A DNA stretch of 64,000 nucleotides from Palsa-147 sp049279675 (GCA_049279675.1 JBAPOP010000007.1:4064-68063); one strand, 5' to 3'; positions 53,086 through 62,794 are shown, counted from the first letter of the stretch. Numbers and translations: made by a program. The notes: generated by a model from the sequence alone, not told the origin.

Positions 53086-55044
53086 CTAAGGGTGGGATGG
53101 GTTGGCGCGTGCTTTGGCGTCTTGGAGCTCTTTCGAATGAGCTTTTATGCGCGATCGAACATCTTCGCCGCGCTTGTCGATGAACGACTGCGGAAAGGCG
53201 AGGCCGAATTCATCCACCGTGAGCTCTTTTCCATTGGCGTCGAAAATCGGATACCACCAATCTTCGTTTAGCTCGCGCTTCTTGCACGCTGGCAGCCCTG
53301 CGTCCTTCAGGCTGAGGAAGAAAGTTGATTCGATGTAGCGGTTGTGTTCGATGCCGCCGGAGAAGCGATCGCTGGGAATTTCGTCAATGATGAGGACTGA
53401 GAAATCGGTGCGCGAGACGGGCGTCTCACAGGCGCCTGGCTTCTGGAGCTTGTCGAAACTTTTCAGATCGATGATTGCAGCGGTGAAATCGGTGTTGGCG
53501 ATTTTGGCGTCTTTGAATGTGGCGCCGGTGAGATCGGAGCCGACAAAGAATGCGCCAGTGAGATCGGCTTTGTCGAAAATTGCGTTGCGTAGATCGGCGA
53601 ACATGAAGCGGGCGCCGCTCAAATTCGCGCCGGTGAAATTCGCGCCCTGGGCGCCCGCGCTGAACCATCGAATTCCCGCGGCCTTGGAATCCTGAAATTG
53701 GGCGCGCTCGGCATCGGCGAAATCGAACTTGGCTCGCTCAAGCGTCGCTCCGCGAAAATTTGTGCCGTTCAGAATCGCGAAGGAGAAGCTTGCGTCGGTG
53801 AAATCGGCGGAGGAGGCTGAAGCGTGAGTCAGATCGGCATCGGCAAACGCCGTCTTGTTAAAGTCACCGGAATCGAAGTGCCCATTTCGAAGCGAGAGGC
53901 CTGAAAGTTTTAGGCCGCCGAGGGAATGCTGCGTGCGGATCATGCTCTCGACGGCGAGAACTTGTCCGATGTCGCCCGTCGGCATGATGTCTGAGGCGCG
54001 CTGGAGAACTGAGAGCGCGCTCTCGAGCGACATTGTTTCAGTTGCGGGCTGATCGTGGCGCGAATTCGTAGGCGAAGCGGCCGATGCTGAATCAGGATTG
54101 GGCGCGGGCGGCGCGCTGCCTGGTGCTGAGACGGCCGATGGAGCTGCCGCCGGCCAGCCAGCAATCTTTCCGTGGCGCGCAAAAACGAAGTCGCCGGAAT
54201 TGTGCCCGGAGCTGTGAAGGGGCATGTACTGCGGAGTCTGGTCGGAGCCGCCGCCGACGGAAATCTTGATATATTGTTCGAACAGATTGTCCGCGGAAAA
54301 CATATTATCCGTTTCAGCTGTGAGACCTTTGATCAGCGCGGCGGCGAAAACAGAATGGCCGGAACCGCCCGAATCGGAAACGGGCTCGTCGCCGCCGCTG
54401 GACATCAGCGTGCGGGAATGACCTTCCATCATTTTTTCAAGATAGGTCTGCAGGTTTTGCGATGAGAAGGATAAATCCACGTCGCGCATTTCGCCCGAGT
54501 AACAACTATCGGAAACAATCAGGACGTGGCGCGCGGGGATGACCTTTATGTCAGTGGTGATTTCTTCGGAGATAATCCAGGTCGCGCTATTTTCCCGCTG
54601 CGCGTCCACGGGCATCCAATACGCGTGGTCGCCGTATTTGACGCCGTGCCCCGCGTAGTAGACGAGGAGATTTGCGGAATCGTCGAGTTCGTGGCTGTAT
54701 TCGCTAAGAGCGGTGAGAATTTCGAATTTGGAGGCGTTCAATAAAACTTTCGTCTTGAAGCCATAATCGTTTTGCAGAATCGCGGCGATTGACTGAGCGT
54801 CGCCGACGGCGGTGTGCAACGGCGGAAGATTTTTGTAATCGTTGATTCCGATCACGAGGGCAAAATAGGCAGCTGGTTGCGCGGATGATTTCGAAGTTTC
54901 CGGTTGAACGGGAGTGACGCTGCGTTGATCTTTTTGTGTTTGTTGCGGATGAACAAGCGAAGCACCGCCGGCCGCCAGCGCCAGAACGACGCTGGACACT
55001 AGTAACGCGGAAAGAGCGGTGACCGCTCGGGATTTGAATTCCAT
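53086..55044 (-). CDS. Exported caspase with pentapeptide repeats
   Basis: A 652-residue protein: signal or anchor (TALSALLVSSVVLALAAGG), a caspase domain with FALVIGINDYKNLPPL, YYAGHGVKYGDHAYW (His133) and VLIVSDSCYSGE (Cys181), a linker, then about 30 pentapeptide-type A(D/N)LxxAxF repeats (about residues 370-530; ADFTDASFSFAILNGTNFRG, ANFTGANLSGARFMFADLRN). The last 120 residues (YIESTFFLSLKDAGLPACKK) are unassigned. Pentapeptide repeats form a right-handed beta-helix for protein contacts. The caspase part closely resembles that at 47324-49762. Confidence 0.88.
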   Translation of the reverse strand: MEFKSRAVTALSALLVSSVVLALAAGGASLVHPQQTQKDQRSVTPVQPETSKSSAQPAAYFALVIGINDYKNLPPLHTAVGDAQSIAAILQNDYGFKTKVLLNASKFEILTALSEYSHELDDSANLLVYYAGHGVKYGDHAYWMPVDAQRENSATWIISEEITTDIKVIPARHVLIVSDSCYSGEMRDVDLSFSSQNLQTYLEKMMEGHSRTLMSSGGDEPVSDSGGSGHSVFAAALIKGLTAETDNMFSADNLFEQYIKISVGGGSDQTPQYMPLHSSGHNSGDFVFARHGKIAGWPAAAPSAVSAPGSAPPAPNPDSASAASPTNSRHDQPATETMSLESALSVLQRASDIMPTGDIGQVLAVESMIRTQHSLGGLKLSGLSLRNGHFDSGDFNKTAFADADLTHASASSADFTDASFSFAILNGTNFRGATLERAKFDFADAERAQFQDSKAAGIRWFSAGAQGANFTGANLSGARFMFADLRNAIFDKADLTGAFFVGSDLTGATFKDAKIANTDFTAAIIDLKSFDKLQKPGACETPVSRTDFSVLIIDEIPSDRFSGGIEHNRYIESTFFLSLKDAGLPACKKRELNEDWWYPIFDANGKELTVDEFGLAFPQSFIDKRGEDVRSRIKAHSKELQDAKARANPSHP

Positions 55045-55122
55045 GCGATGTCACACGGCTGTTGGAGCCTGTTCCACGTACTGTAGACCTTCCGGCAGGT
55101 CAAAACAAGAACGCGGCGCGGA

Positions 55123-56427
55123 TCACTTGGCGTAATCGTTCTTCACGACGGCGCCGCCTTTCATCACGAACTTTACGTGCTGCAGCGTAGTGACGTCCTG
55201 CAACGGATCGCCGTCAACGGCGATAATGTCGGCCCACTTGCCGGTGTCGAGGGTGCCGATTTTGTCGCTCCAGCCGAGCAGATCGGCGTCGTTGATGGTT
55301 GCGGTCTGAATGGCTTGGAGCGGCGTCATTCCCAGGCTCACGTAGACGGCGAGCTCGTGGGCATTCAATCCGTGCGGATACACCGCGGCATCGGTGCCCA
55401 TGCCGATTTTCACTCCGGCCGCGATCGCTTTTCGAATGTTCCCCTTCGCCATCTCGGAAACCATCGCCATCTTTTTCTGCGAGAATTCTGGCAAATTCGC
55501 TCGAGCGGCGTTTTCGCGTTGCCAATCGATGAGATAGAGCGTGGGAACGAGATAGGTGCCGTTCTTTTTCAGCGTGGCGATCGCTTCATCGTTCATCAGG
55601 TGGCCGTGCTCGATTGAGTCAACACCGGCTTCGGACGCCCAGATCACGCCTTGCGCGCCGTGTGCGTGAGCGGCAACTTTCCTGCCCAGCCTGTGAGCGT
55701 CGGCTACGATCGCTTTCATTTCTTCGAGCGTGTACTGAGCCGCGTTCGGATCGTCGCCTTTGGAGAGGACGCCACCGGTCGCGCAGATTTTGATGACGTC
55801 CGCGCCGTACTTGATAATTTCGCGCGTTTTGTGCTGAACATTTTCGACGCCGTCGGCTGCGCCTTCGCTTGTAGCGTGATATTCGAAGGGCAAGAAGTCG
55901 TTATCGCAATGGCCGCCCGTGATGCTGAGCGGGGGACCGCTCACGAGCATGCGCGGGCCGGGCACGTCTCCAGCATTAATGGCGTCGCGGAGGGCTACGT
56001 CGCTATAGCCGTGCGCGCCGACGTTGCGGACGGTGGTGATTCCAGCTTCCAAAGTGACGCGAGCGTTGCGGGCGCCGATCAGAGCCTCGCGAGGAATAGA
56101 AATCGCCAAGGTTTCGTAACCGAAACTTGGGTTGAAGGTCAGATGCGTGTGCGCATCGATGAGTCCGGGGAGAACTGTCGCGTGCGAGAGATCAATTACA
56201 GTGTCGCTGGGAGAAGTTTTGAGATCATCGGCAGCGACGACGCTCACTATTTTGTCTCCTTCGATCACAATCGCTCTGTTCGCGAGCGTGTTGCCGCTCT
56301 TCACGTCAAGCAAATGGCCGGCCTTGACGATTACGCGGTTCGACGACTGCTGCGCCGCGACAGCCGCGCACAACATCAGCATCGCGGCGACAAGTCCTGG
56401 CAGCAAACTTCTGAGAGATATTTTCAT
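55123..56427 (-). CDS. Exported metal-dependent amidohydrolase
   Basis: A 434-residue protein with a signal peptide (LRSLLPGLVAAMLMLCAAV, near AAAQ) and an amidohydrolase barrel: LPGLIDAHTHLTF (His93, His95), EAGITTVRNVGAHG, DVIKICATGGVLSKGD (possible carbamylated Lys), RKVAAHAHGAQGV, VDSIEHGHLM and MGTDAAVYPHGL (Asp). Relatives include Xaa-Pro dipeptidases and imidazolonepropionase-like enzymes. The substrate is unknown. It sits on the same strand as, and upstream of, the second caspase gene. Confidence 0.85.
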   Translation of the reverse strand: MKISLRSLLPGLVAAMLMLCAAVAAQQSSNRVIVKAGHLLDVKSGNTLANRAIVIEGDKIVSVVAADDLKTSPSDTVIDLSHATVLPGLIDAHTHLTFNPSFGYETLAISIPREALIGARNARVTLEAGITTVRNVGAHGYSDVALRDAINAGDVPGPRMLVSGPPLSITGGHCDNDFLPFEYHATSEGAADGVENVQHKTREIIKYGADVIKICATGGVLSKGDDPNAAQYTLEEMKAIVADAHRLGRKVAAHAHGAQGVIWASEAGVDSIEHGHLMNDEAIATLKKNGTYLVPTLYLIDWQRENAARANLPEFSQKKMAMVSEMAKGNIRKAIAAGVKIGMGTDAAVYPHGLNAHELAVYVSLGMTPLQAIQTATINDADLLGWSDKIGTLDTGKWADIIAVDGDPLQDVTTLQHVKFVMKGGAVVKNDYAK

Positions 56428-56632
56428 GGCGTCCTCTTTGTCGTTTCGATAAGAACCTTTGAGCTGCGCGAGGCACTATATCAGCCCTAACGGGCGTTCG
56501 CGCTTCGTTCGTTTTATGGCTCTTATCGCGGCGTGGACGGAACCGTTGCGGGTCACGGTGAAGGCGACTACAATTCGTGGCCGGGCGGTGAATCGCGGGT
56601 GATTGAGAGCGGGAGATCGAGGAGGAATTACG

Positions 56633-57238
56633 ATGAAAAAGGCAAGTTTGCTCGTGCTGGCAGTTTTGTGTTTTCAGGCGCTCGTGTTTGCGCAGAGCCT
56701 GGCGCCCGCGGACCGCGCAAGCGGCGTGAAATTTCTTGAGACGACGCGGGATGGCGTTGTGGAAGCGACGAAGGGGCTATCGGAAGCCCAATGGAAATTC
56801 AAGGCGGGGCCGGACCGCTGGTCGGTGGCCGAGACGCTCGAGCACATCGCACTGGCCGAGGATTATATTTTCGGAATTACGAGTGAGAAAGTTATGAAAG
56901 CGCCTGCCGGAGCCCCGGACCGCGACTACAAGAAGGTTGATGCCATGGTTCTTGCGATGATTCCCGATCGCTCGCACAAAGCGCAGGCGCCGCCACCGCT
57001 CGTCCCGACGGGACGCTGGACACCCGCGGAAACCCTCGATCATTTTTTGAAGAGCCGCGCGAAGACGATTGAATACATGAGGACGACGCCCGATTTGCGC
57101 GAGCATGTGGTGACGGAGGATCCGCTCAACCAGCCGATGGACGGGTATGAATTCCTGCTGTTTATTGGCGCGCATAGTGAGCGGCATACGAAGCAGATTT
57201 TAGAAGTGAAGGCTGATCCGAATTTTCCGAAGATGTAG
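56633..57238 (+). CDS. Exported DinB-family protein
   Basis: From the ATG at 56633, with GAGGAGG seven bases upstream, the 201-residue protein has a signal peptide (KKASLLVLAVLCFQALVFAQ) and a DinB-type bundle: RWSVAETLEHIALAEDYIF, TPAETLDHFLKSRAKTIEYM, and the final FIGAHSERHTKQI with His residues as metal ligands. The cytoplasmic DinB relative at 26139-26612 lacks a signal. Function is unknown; export is unusual for the family. Confidence 0.8.
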   Translation: MKKASLLVLAVLCFQALVFAQSLAPADRASGVKFLETTRDGVVEATKGLSEAQWKFKAGPDRWSVAETLEHIALAEDYIFGITSEKVMKAPAGAPDRDYKKVDAMVLAMIPDRSHKAQAPPPLVPTGRWTPAETLDHFLKSRAKTIEYMRTTPDLREHVVTEDPLNQPMDGYEFLLFIGAHSERHTKQILEVKADPNFPKM

Positions 57239-57267
57239 AAATTGTCGAGTGATGGCAGTCGGAAAAA

Positions 57268-57303
57268 AGGCGAAGAGTGCCCGGCTGAAGCCGGGCGCTA
57301 CAA
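57268..57303. repeat. REP-like hairpin
   Basis: CCCGGCTGAAGCCGGG (57280-57295) followed by CGCTACA. Its left flank (GGCGAAGAGTG) and first half are identical to the truncated copy at 63857-63881. It lies between convergent genes. Confidence 0.7.
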
Positions 57304-57360
57304 GTGCCACTTCGGAGATTTTGCCAATGTTAGCGGCGATCTAGCCGCGAAGGGTGATCG

Positions 57361-58653
57361 TCAATTTCGGCCCGGTGCAGCTAGGTCGTGCGACGGCGTT
57401 GGATCGGGAATTAGGACGACAAATTCGTAGCCGAAAATCGTGCGCTCGAGTTCCGGATCCACCTTGCCGTACTTGCCGAAGTGATCGCGAAGGACGCGAA
57501 GATCGTAGAGCGTCCATGAATCCGCGAGCATGTTGTCGAAGAGCGGCTTGAAATATTTGAAACCGGAATCGGGATCGCCGGCAAGATCGACCGGCGCTTC
57601 GCCGCTCGGCTTTCCGATTCCGGCGAACTGCAACTCCTTGCCTTTGACCCCGAGAATAAAGATGTGGACCGATTTTTGTCCGCGCCCTTCCGCCAATTCC
57701 GCAACGTAATTGCCAAGTTCGCTTGAGTGCAGCGGATTCAAGCCGCGGTACATGTGATTTCCGCCAAATTTGAAGAAAACCCTCGGTGCCACGCCATCGC
57801 GCCGCTCCGCTTCCGAATAATCCCGTACGAAATTTGATTTCATCAACTCGGCGCGCTCGCGGTTCGATGCATAACCAGAAGCGGACATAAATTTTTGATA
57901 GATATCGCGGCTCTTGAGCAAAGATTCCATCAACGAAATATTGTGGTGGGCCATCGGTCCGCTCTGATTTTTGAGTAGCGCGAGAAATTGATCGAGTTCG
58001 GCCTGGGGCGCTTTCATCAGAAACAGTTCGCTTGGATCGCCACTTTTTGCGGATACTGCATAGTCCTGTCGATTTTCTTCGAGTAGTCTTTCTGCAGCGG
58101 CGCGTGTTTCCGGAGTCGTGGCTCCGCGAACGAGAAGATCCAAAACGTAGCTCGGGGCTCCCATCAATTCCTGATCGAGGCCCCAGAGGTGCATTCCCGC
58201 AGGAGCTCCGCTTTTTTCGCATTGCTGCAAGAGAGAAAATTCCTCGCGCCAATTGTAGAACGCGATGCCAGCCGGATAGCGCTTCTCGAAGTCCGCGAGC
58301 TTGCTCAATCCATCGGGATCGCGCGCGAATCGCTCGATTTCCGGCGTGAGAATCGGACCGGTTTCAATCGCCATATTATGAAAGCCGCGCGGCGCAAGCT
58401 CTGCGCAAAGCGCGCCGGCGAACTGCGGAATCTGCGCGATGCCATGATCTTCACCGAGGAGAACGAACTGCGCATCGGCCGTGGCGGCGCGCAGGACGTC
58501 CGCGCCGGGACCGACGAGAGTGTAGTCCTTTACCGAAATTGCCGAGCGGCCGCTCTTGAGGGCGTCGGTGAGAGATGCTTCCTGCGACTGCGAAAACGCG
58601 GGCGTGGCGCAGAAGAGCATCAGAATGAGCGTGAACTTGAGCGAGCGGGTCAT
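57361..58653 (-). CDS. Exported EreA/ChaN-like protein
   Basis: From the ATG at 58653, with GGAG eight bases upstream, the protein has 430 residues and a signal peptide (TRSLKFTLILMLFCATPAF, then SQS). The body has FVLLGEDHGIAQIPQFAGAL, GFHNMAIETGPILTPEIERF and FFKFGGNHMYRGLNP. The GE-D-H and ETG patterns recall the erythromycin-esterase/ChaN haem-binding superfamily. The substrate is unknown. The frame is open to 58740, but the added part has no signal peptide. Confidence 0.65.
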   Translation of the reverse strand: MTRSLKFTLILMLFCATPAFSQSQEASLTDALKSGRSAISVKDYTLVGPGADVLRAATADAQFVLLGEDHGIAQIPQFAGALCAELAPRGFHNMAIETGPILTPEIERFARDPDGLSKLADFEKRYPAGIAFYNWREEFSLLQQCEKSGAPAGMHLWGLDQELMGAPSYVLDLLVRGATTPETRAAAERLLEENRQDYAVSAKSGDPSELFLMKAPQAELDQFLALLKNQSGPMAHHNISLMESLLKSRDIYQKFMSASGYASNRERAELMKSNFVRDYSEAERRDGVAPRVFFKFGGNHMYRGLNPLHSSELGNYVAELAEGRGQKSVHIFILGVKGKELQFAGIGKPSGEAPVDLAGDPDSGFKYFKPLFDNMLADSWTLYDLRVLRDHFGKYGKVDPELERTIFGYEFVVLIPDPTPSHDLAAPGRN

Positions 58654-58695
58654 CTTGAAATCTCCGTTTCGTGTTTGCCGCTGGCAGGAACGGCT

Positions 58696-58719
58696 GCCCG
58701 GCTTAAGCCGGGCGCTACA
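58696..58719. repeat. REP-like hairpin
   Basis: CCCGGCTTAAGCCGGG followed by CGCTACA, between the divergent EreA-like and ADOP genes. It is one of several similar elements in the window. Confidence 0.65.
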
Positions 58720-58921
58720 ATTGCTGTTTATTTCCAGCACCGCAGTATGTACGTGTTGCGCTGCGGCAAAGTTCAGGCGCTGCCGCCCCGGAAATCGAAA
58801 GCCGCATGATAACCGCGTTTGGTACCGAACTCGATGCTCACCGAAGCCGTTGCCGCAGCGTCTCTAGAGTAGAAGCGCGTATCTCGCGGCGGGCAAGAAC
58901 GTCGATAGCGCGCACGGCGAG

Positions 58922-58927
58922 TATAGT
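58922..58927 (+). promoter_or_regulatory. -10 box of the ADOP gene
   Basis: TATAGT ends six bases before the ATG at 58934. No -35 or Shine-Dalgarno is evident, so the message would be leaderless. Confidence 0.4.
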
Positions 58928-58933
58928 GATCCC

Positions 58934-61378
58934 ATGTTCGATTCGGTAATTCAGGACGTTCGATACGCGGCGCGAACGCTGCGGCGCAATCCCGGTTTTT
59001 CCGCTGTCGCCATTTTGACCCTCGCGCTCGGAATCGGCGCGATCACGACTATTTTTAGTGTTGTACAGAATGTCCTGCTCCGCTCACTGCCGTATCACGA
59101 GCCAGGGCGGCTCGTTGAAATTTGGAATAATTATTATCCGCAGTGGCCACAACTGGGATTGTCGCCCGCGGATTTTGATGAATGGCGGCATCAGGCGAAA
59201 TCGGTCACGTATATGGCCGCGTACCAATTCGTGCCGACCGATCTGAATCTCACGGGCGATGGCGAGTCGGAGCGCGTAGAAGCGACATACGCGACTGCGG
59301 AATTATTTGCGACGCTCGGAGTGAAGCCGATTCTGGGCCGCACTTTTTTGCAAAGTGAAGATCAGCACGGTGCGCCGAATATTGCTCTGATTAGCGATTC
59401 ATTGTGGGAGTCGCGCTTCGGCGGCGACCCGTCCGTCGTCGGGCGGACGTTGACGCTTGACGGGAAAGACTATCTGCTCGCGGGAGTGCTGCCGGGAAAT
59501 TTTCGTCTCGCGCCGTGGGCCGACATTTGGTTTCCCACGGGATTAATGGATCCGAACGAATTAAAGACGCGCGTGCATCATCCGTACGGCGTTGTGGCGC
59601 GGCTCGCTCCAGGCGCGACGATTGCGCAAGCGCAGGCTGAGATGGCGACGCTCGCGCGGCAGGAGGCACTCGCACATCCCGCGACGAATGCGAATTGGGG
59701 CGTTGAAGTGCGGCAATTGAAAGATCCCGCGGCGGTGAAATTGAGAGCTGCGCTACTTGTGCTCTCCGGCGCCGTCGGGCTTGTCCTGCTGATTGCATGC
59801 GCGAATCTTGTGAATCTAATTTTCGCGCGCAACGCGGATCGCCAGCGGCAAATCGCGCTGCGCGTCGCTCTCGGCGCGAGCCGCGCGCGGCTGATCGCGC
59901 AGTTGCTGACGGAAACGATGCTGCTGGCTCTCGCCGGCGGCGGACTTGGAATTCTGATCGCGGAGTCGAGCCTCGATGCGCTGACGTCGCTCGCGCCGGC
60001 GGAACTTGCGAGCTCGGGGCCTGCGGGGCTCAACGGCTGGGTCCTCGGCTTCACGCTTGGCGTCTCCGTGCTGACTGGAATTCTTTGCGGCGGGCTTCCT
60101 GCATTTCAAAGCGCGCGCGCCGATCTCAATACCGTTCTCAAAGGAAGCGGCACGGGAACGGGCGGGATGGTGACGGGCAAACTTCGTAATGCATTCGTTG
60201 TCGCGGAGATCGCGCTGTCACTCATCCTGTTGGCGGGCGCGGGACTATTTATTCGCGGATTCGGCAATCTGATGAGGGTTGATCCGGGATTTCGGCCGGA
60301 TAACATTTTGACGATGCGCGTTTCCGAGCGCGCACTTCCAATCGAAGTGATCAATAAAATGACGCCCGCGCAATCGCAGGACCTGGCGGTAAAGGATTCG
60401 CGGCGCTTTCAGCAATTGACCGAGCGGATTGGGGCGCTGCCCGGCGTGAAGAGCGTCGGCGGAATCGACATCCTGCCGATTTCGGAGTCGCAGCGCGCGA
60501 CATCGCGATTTGTCATTGAAGGGCAGCCGGAAACAGAAAAAGCGCCGCGGCCCACGGCCCAGATTCGGACGGTTGATACCGGATACTTTGCGACGATCGG
60601 AATTCCGGTGATTCAAGGACGCAATTTCAATGAATCCGATTGGACGAATTCCAACATAGTGATCAGCGAAAGCATGGCGCGCCGATTTTGGCCGAAAGGC
60701 GATGCCATTGGCCATCGCATCAATCTTTGCTCGATGGATAACCAGCCGTGCTGGTCGCCGGTGGTGGGCGTGGTCGGCGACGTGCATCAGTTCGGACTCA
60801 ATGAGGGAGCGACTTTCGATATCTATGGTGCCGGAGGCTGGACGGAATCGCTGGTGATTCGCACTGAGCGGGATCCGACAGCGCTCGTTGCCGCTGCGCG
60901 CGGAAAAATTCACGAGTTCGATTCGGCGATTGCGGTGTCGCGCGTGGCGACGATGGATCAACTTCTATCGGATTCGCTCGCGCAGCAGCGTTTCACCACT
61001 TTGCTGCTCGGAACGTTCGCAGCGCTCGCGCTGCTGCTGGCTGCGGTGGGAATTTATGGCGTGATGAGTTACGGAGTCGCGCGACGATCGCAGGAAATTG
61101 GAATTCGCATGGCGCTCGGCGCGCAGCCGGGGGATGTGAGCCGGTTGATCGTGCGGCAGGGATTGACGCTTGCACTCGCCGGCGCAGCGATTGGATTAGT
61201 TGGGGCGCTTGTGATTTCGCGCTCGATTGCGGGCTTGCTCTTCGAAGTGAGGCCGACGGATCCGCTGACGTTTATTGCGGTGACGCTCTTACTTCTCGGC
61301 ACAGCGCTTGCCGCGTGCCACATCCCCGGGCGGCGCGCGATGCGCGTCGATCCGATGATTGCGCTGAGATACGAATAG
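58934..61378 (+). CDS. ADOP-type ABC permease (FtsX/MacB_PCD duplicated)
   Basis: An 814-residue permease of the acidobacterial duplicated orphan type: RYAARTLRRNPGFSAVAIL start, first MacB_PCD domain (residues 45-270), three-helix FtsX block (VLSGAVGLVLLIACANLVNL), a further helix (AFVVAEIALSLILLAGAGLF), second PCD domain, and a last FtsX block (LLLGTFAALALLLAAVGIYG, RRSQEIGIRMALGAQPGDVS) ending MRVDPMIALRYE. Like its relatives it has no adjacent ATPase or adaptor. The transported substrate is unknown. Confidence 0.93.
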   Translation: MFDSVIQDVRYAARTLRRNPGFSAVAILTLALGIGAITTIFSVVQNVLLRSLPYHEPGRLVEIWNNYYPQWPQLGLSPADFDEWRHQAKSVTYMAAYQFVPTDLNLTGDGESERVEATYATAELFATLGVKPILGRTFLQSEDQHGAPNIALISDSLWESRFGGDPSVVGRTLTLDGKDYLLAGVLPGNFRLAPWADIWFPTGLMDPNELKTRVHHPYGVVARLAPGATIAQAQAEMATLARQEALAHPATNANWGVEVRQLKDPAAVKLRAALLVLSGAVGLVLLIACANLVNLIFARNADRQRQIALRVALGASRARLIAQLLTETMLLALAGGGLGILIAESSLDALTSLAPAELASSGPAGLNGWVLGFTLGVSVLTGILCGGLPAFQSARADLNTVLKGSGTGTGGMVTGKLRNAFVVAEIALSLILLAGAGLFIRGFGNLMRVDPGFRPDNILTMRVSERALPIEVINKMTPAQSQDLAVKDSRRFQQLTERIGALPGVKSVGGIDILPISESQRATSRFVIEGQPETEKAPRPTAQIRTVDTGYFATIGIPVIQGRNFNESDWTNSNIVISESMARRFWPKGDAIGHRINLCSMDNQPCWSPVVGVVGDVHQFGLNEGATFDIYGAGGWTESLVIRTERDPTALVAAARGKIHEFDSAIAVSRVATMDQLLSDSLAQQRFTTLLLGTFAALALLLAAVGIYGVMSYGVARRSQEIGIRMALGAQPGDVSRLIVRQGLTLALAGAAIGLVGALVISRSIAGLLFEVRPTDPLTFIAVTLLLLGTALAACHIPGRRAMRVDPMIALRYE

Positions 61379-61406
61379 GCCGAGCTCAATTGCATGAATA
61401 AAAGCA

Positions 61407-61460
61407 AGATGCCGGGCTTCCCGGCCAGGCCGGGACGCACAAATCGCGAAAGCCCGGCAC
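61407..61460. repeat. REP-like hairpin element
   Basis: GCCGGGCTTCCCGGC (61411-61425) and the inverted copy of its first arm, AAGCCCGGC (61450-61458), border an AGATGCCGGGC element. It lies in the 170-base gap between the ADOP and VWFA genes. Confidence 0.55.
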
Positions 61461-61548
61461 TATGATTGCAAGGGCGGCGAGCGGGATTGAAATTGGAACT
61501 CTCGGCTTGGCGAAACGGAATGCCTAACGGGGAGTAGTCTGTCTGGGC

Positions 61549-62685
61549 ATGAACCGCGATAGTGAGAGGCGTGTTTTGAGGCGCGTGCCGGAGTTTGCGC
61601 GCGCGATTTCGGCGCTGCTTGCGGCGCTGCTAATCGTGCTGGGAGCGCCGCTCCGCGGGCAGCAACAATCTCAACAGCAATCCCAGCAACAGACTCAGCC
61701 GCAAGCTTCGCCACAACCTTCTGCACAACCGCAACAACAACCAAAAATAGCCGTTGAAGCGAACATGGTGACGGTGTTCGCTACCGTGCGCGACAAGAAA
61801 AGCCAGATCGTATCCAACTTGACGAAGGACGATTTCGTGATTGCAGAAGACGGCCGCGCGGAGACGATCACTTACTTTGCGCGCGAAAACGATTTGCCGC
61901 TGACCGTCGGCCTGCTCGTGGATACGAGCCTCAGCCAGCGGCGCGTCCTCGGTCAGGAGCGAACCGCAAGTTCGAGTTTTATCGAGCACACGCTGCGCGA
62001 AGACAAGAAAGATCAAGCGTTTTTGATTCACTTCGACTACGAGGTCGAGCTGCTTCAGGATTTCACTTCTTCACGGAAAAAATTGGAGTCCAAGCTCGAT
62101 TTGTTGGAAACGCCGGAAATGCAACGCGCGAGCGACGACGGCAGCGGACATCGCCATGGCGGCGGCACCCTGCTCTACGATGCAATTTATCTCGCGTCCA
62201 ACGACATGATGCAGAAACTGCAGGGCCGGAAAGCGGTGATTATTCTTTCCGATGGAGACGACCGGGGCAGCAAGGAAAATCTCGAGAGCGCGATCGAATC
62301 GGCGCAGCGCGCGAACACGGTTGTCTATTCGATACTTTTTAAGGACGATGAGCCATTTGGGCAAAGAGGTGGGTATAGCGGCGGGGGTTGGGGCGGGCAT
62401 GGCGGCGGAGGCGGGCATCGCTATCCGCAACAAGAACGGCGCCCCGACGGAAAGAAAATTCTCGAGCGAATCTCGAAAGAAACCGGCGGGCGGCTGTATG
62501 AAGTCTCAAAGAAGCTGACGGTGGATCAGATTTACGATCAGCTCGCGCAGGAATTACGGGATCAATACATATTGGGCTACGTTCCGGACAAATCGCCGAG
62601 CGGTGCCGGCTACCGCAAAATTCATCTCGTGACGAAGCAGAAGGACTTGTCGGTGCAGGCGCGCGACGGCTACTACGTGGAGTAG
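61549..62685 (+). CDS. Exported VWFA-related protein (acidobacterial type)
   Basis: A 378-residue protein with an N-terminal signal (AISALLAALLIVLGAPLRG), a poly-Gln stretch (residues 39-65), a beta-sandwich part (VTVFATVRDKKSQIVSNLTK) and a von Willebrand A domain with MIDAS VDTSLS (Asp125, Ser127, Ser129) and IILSDGDDRGSKENLESAIE. A Gly/His-rich loop (residues 266-286) interrupts the domain. It may bind proteins or metals at the surface. Such proteins are numerous in Acidobacteriota. Confidence 0.85.
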   Translation: MNRDSERRVLRRVPEFARAISALLAALLIVLGAPLRGQQQSQQQSQQQTQPQASPQPSAQPQQQPKIAVEANMVTVFATVRDKKSQIVSNLTKDDFVIAEDGRAETITYFARENDLPLTVGLLVDTSLSQRRVLGQERTASSSFIEHTLREDKKDQAFLIHFDYEVELLQDFTSSRKKLESKLDLLETPEMQRASDDGSGHRHGGGTLLYDAIYLASNDMMQKLQGRKAVIILSDGDDRGSKENLESAIESAQRANTVVYSILFKDDEPFGQRGGYSGGGWGGHGGGGGHRYPQQERRPDGKKILERISKETGGRLYEVSKKLTVDQIYDQLAQELRDQYILGYVPDKSPSGAGYRKIHLVTKQKDLSVQARDGYYVE

Positions 62686-62794
62686 CAAAACGGAAGATGG
62701 AAAAGAGAAAACGGAAAATGGGGAATGCGGAATTTTCACGGCGATCGAACGTGAAGCGAATAAATTTCCGGTGCCGGCCGCTTTGCTGTCTAGG

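Noticed and set aside
61411..61458. Terminator for the ADOP gene
   Set aside because: Stem is GC-rich but no T-tract follows; treated as a REP-like element.
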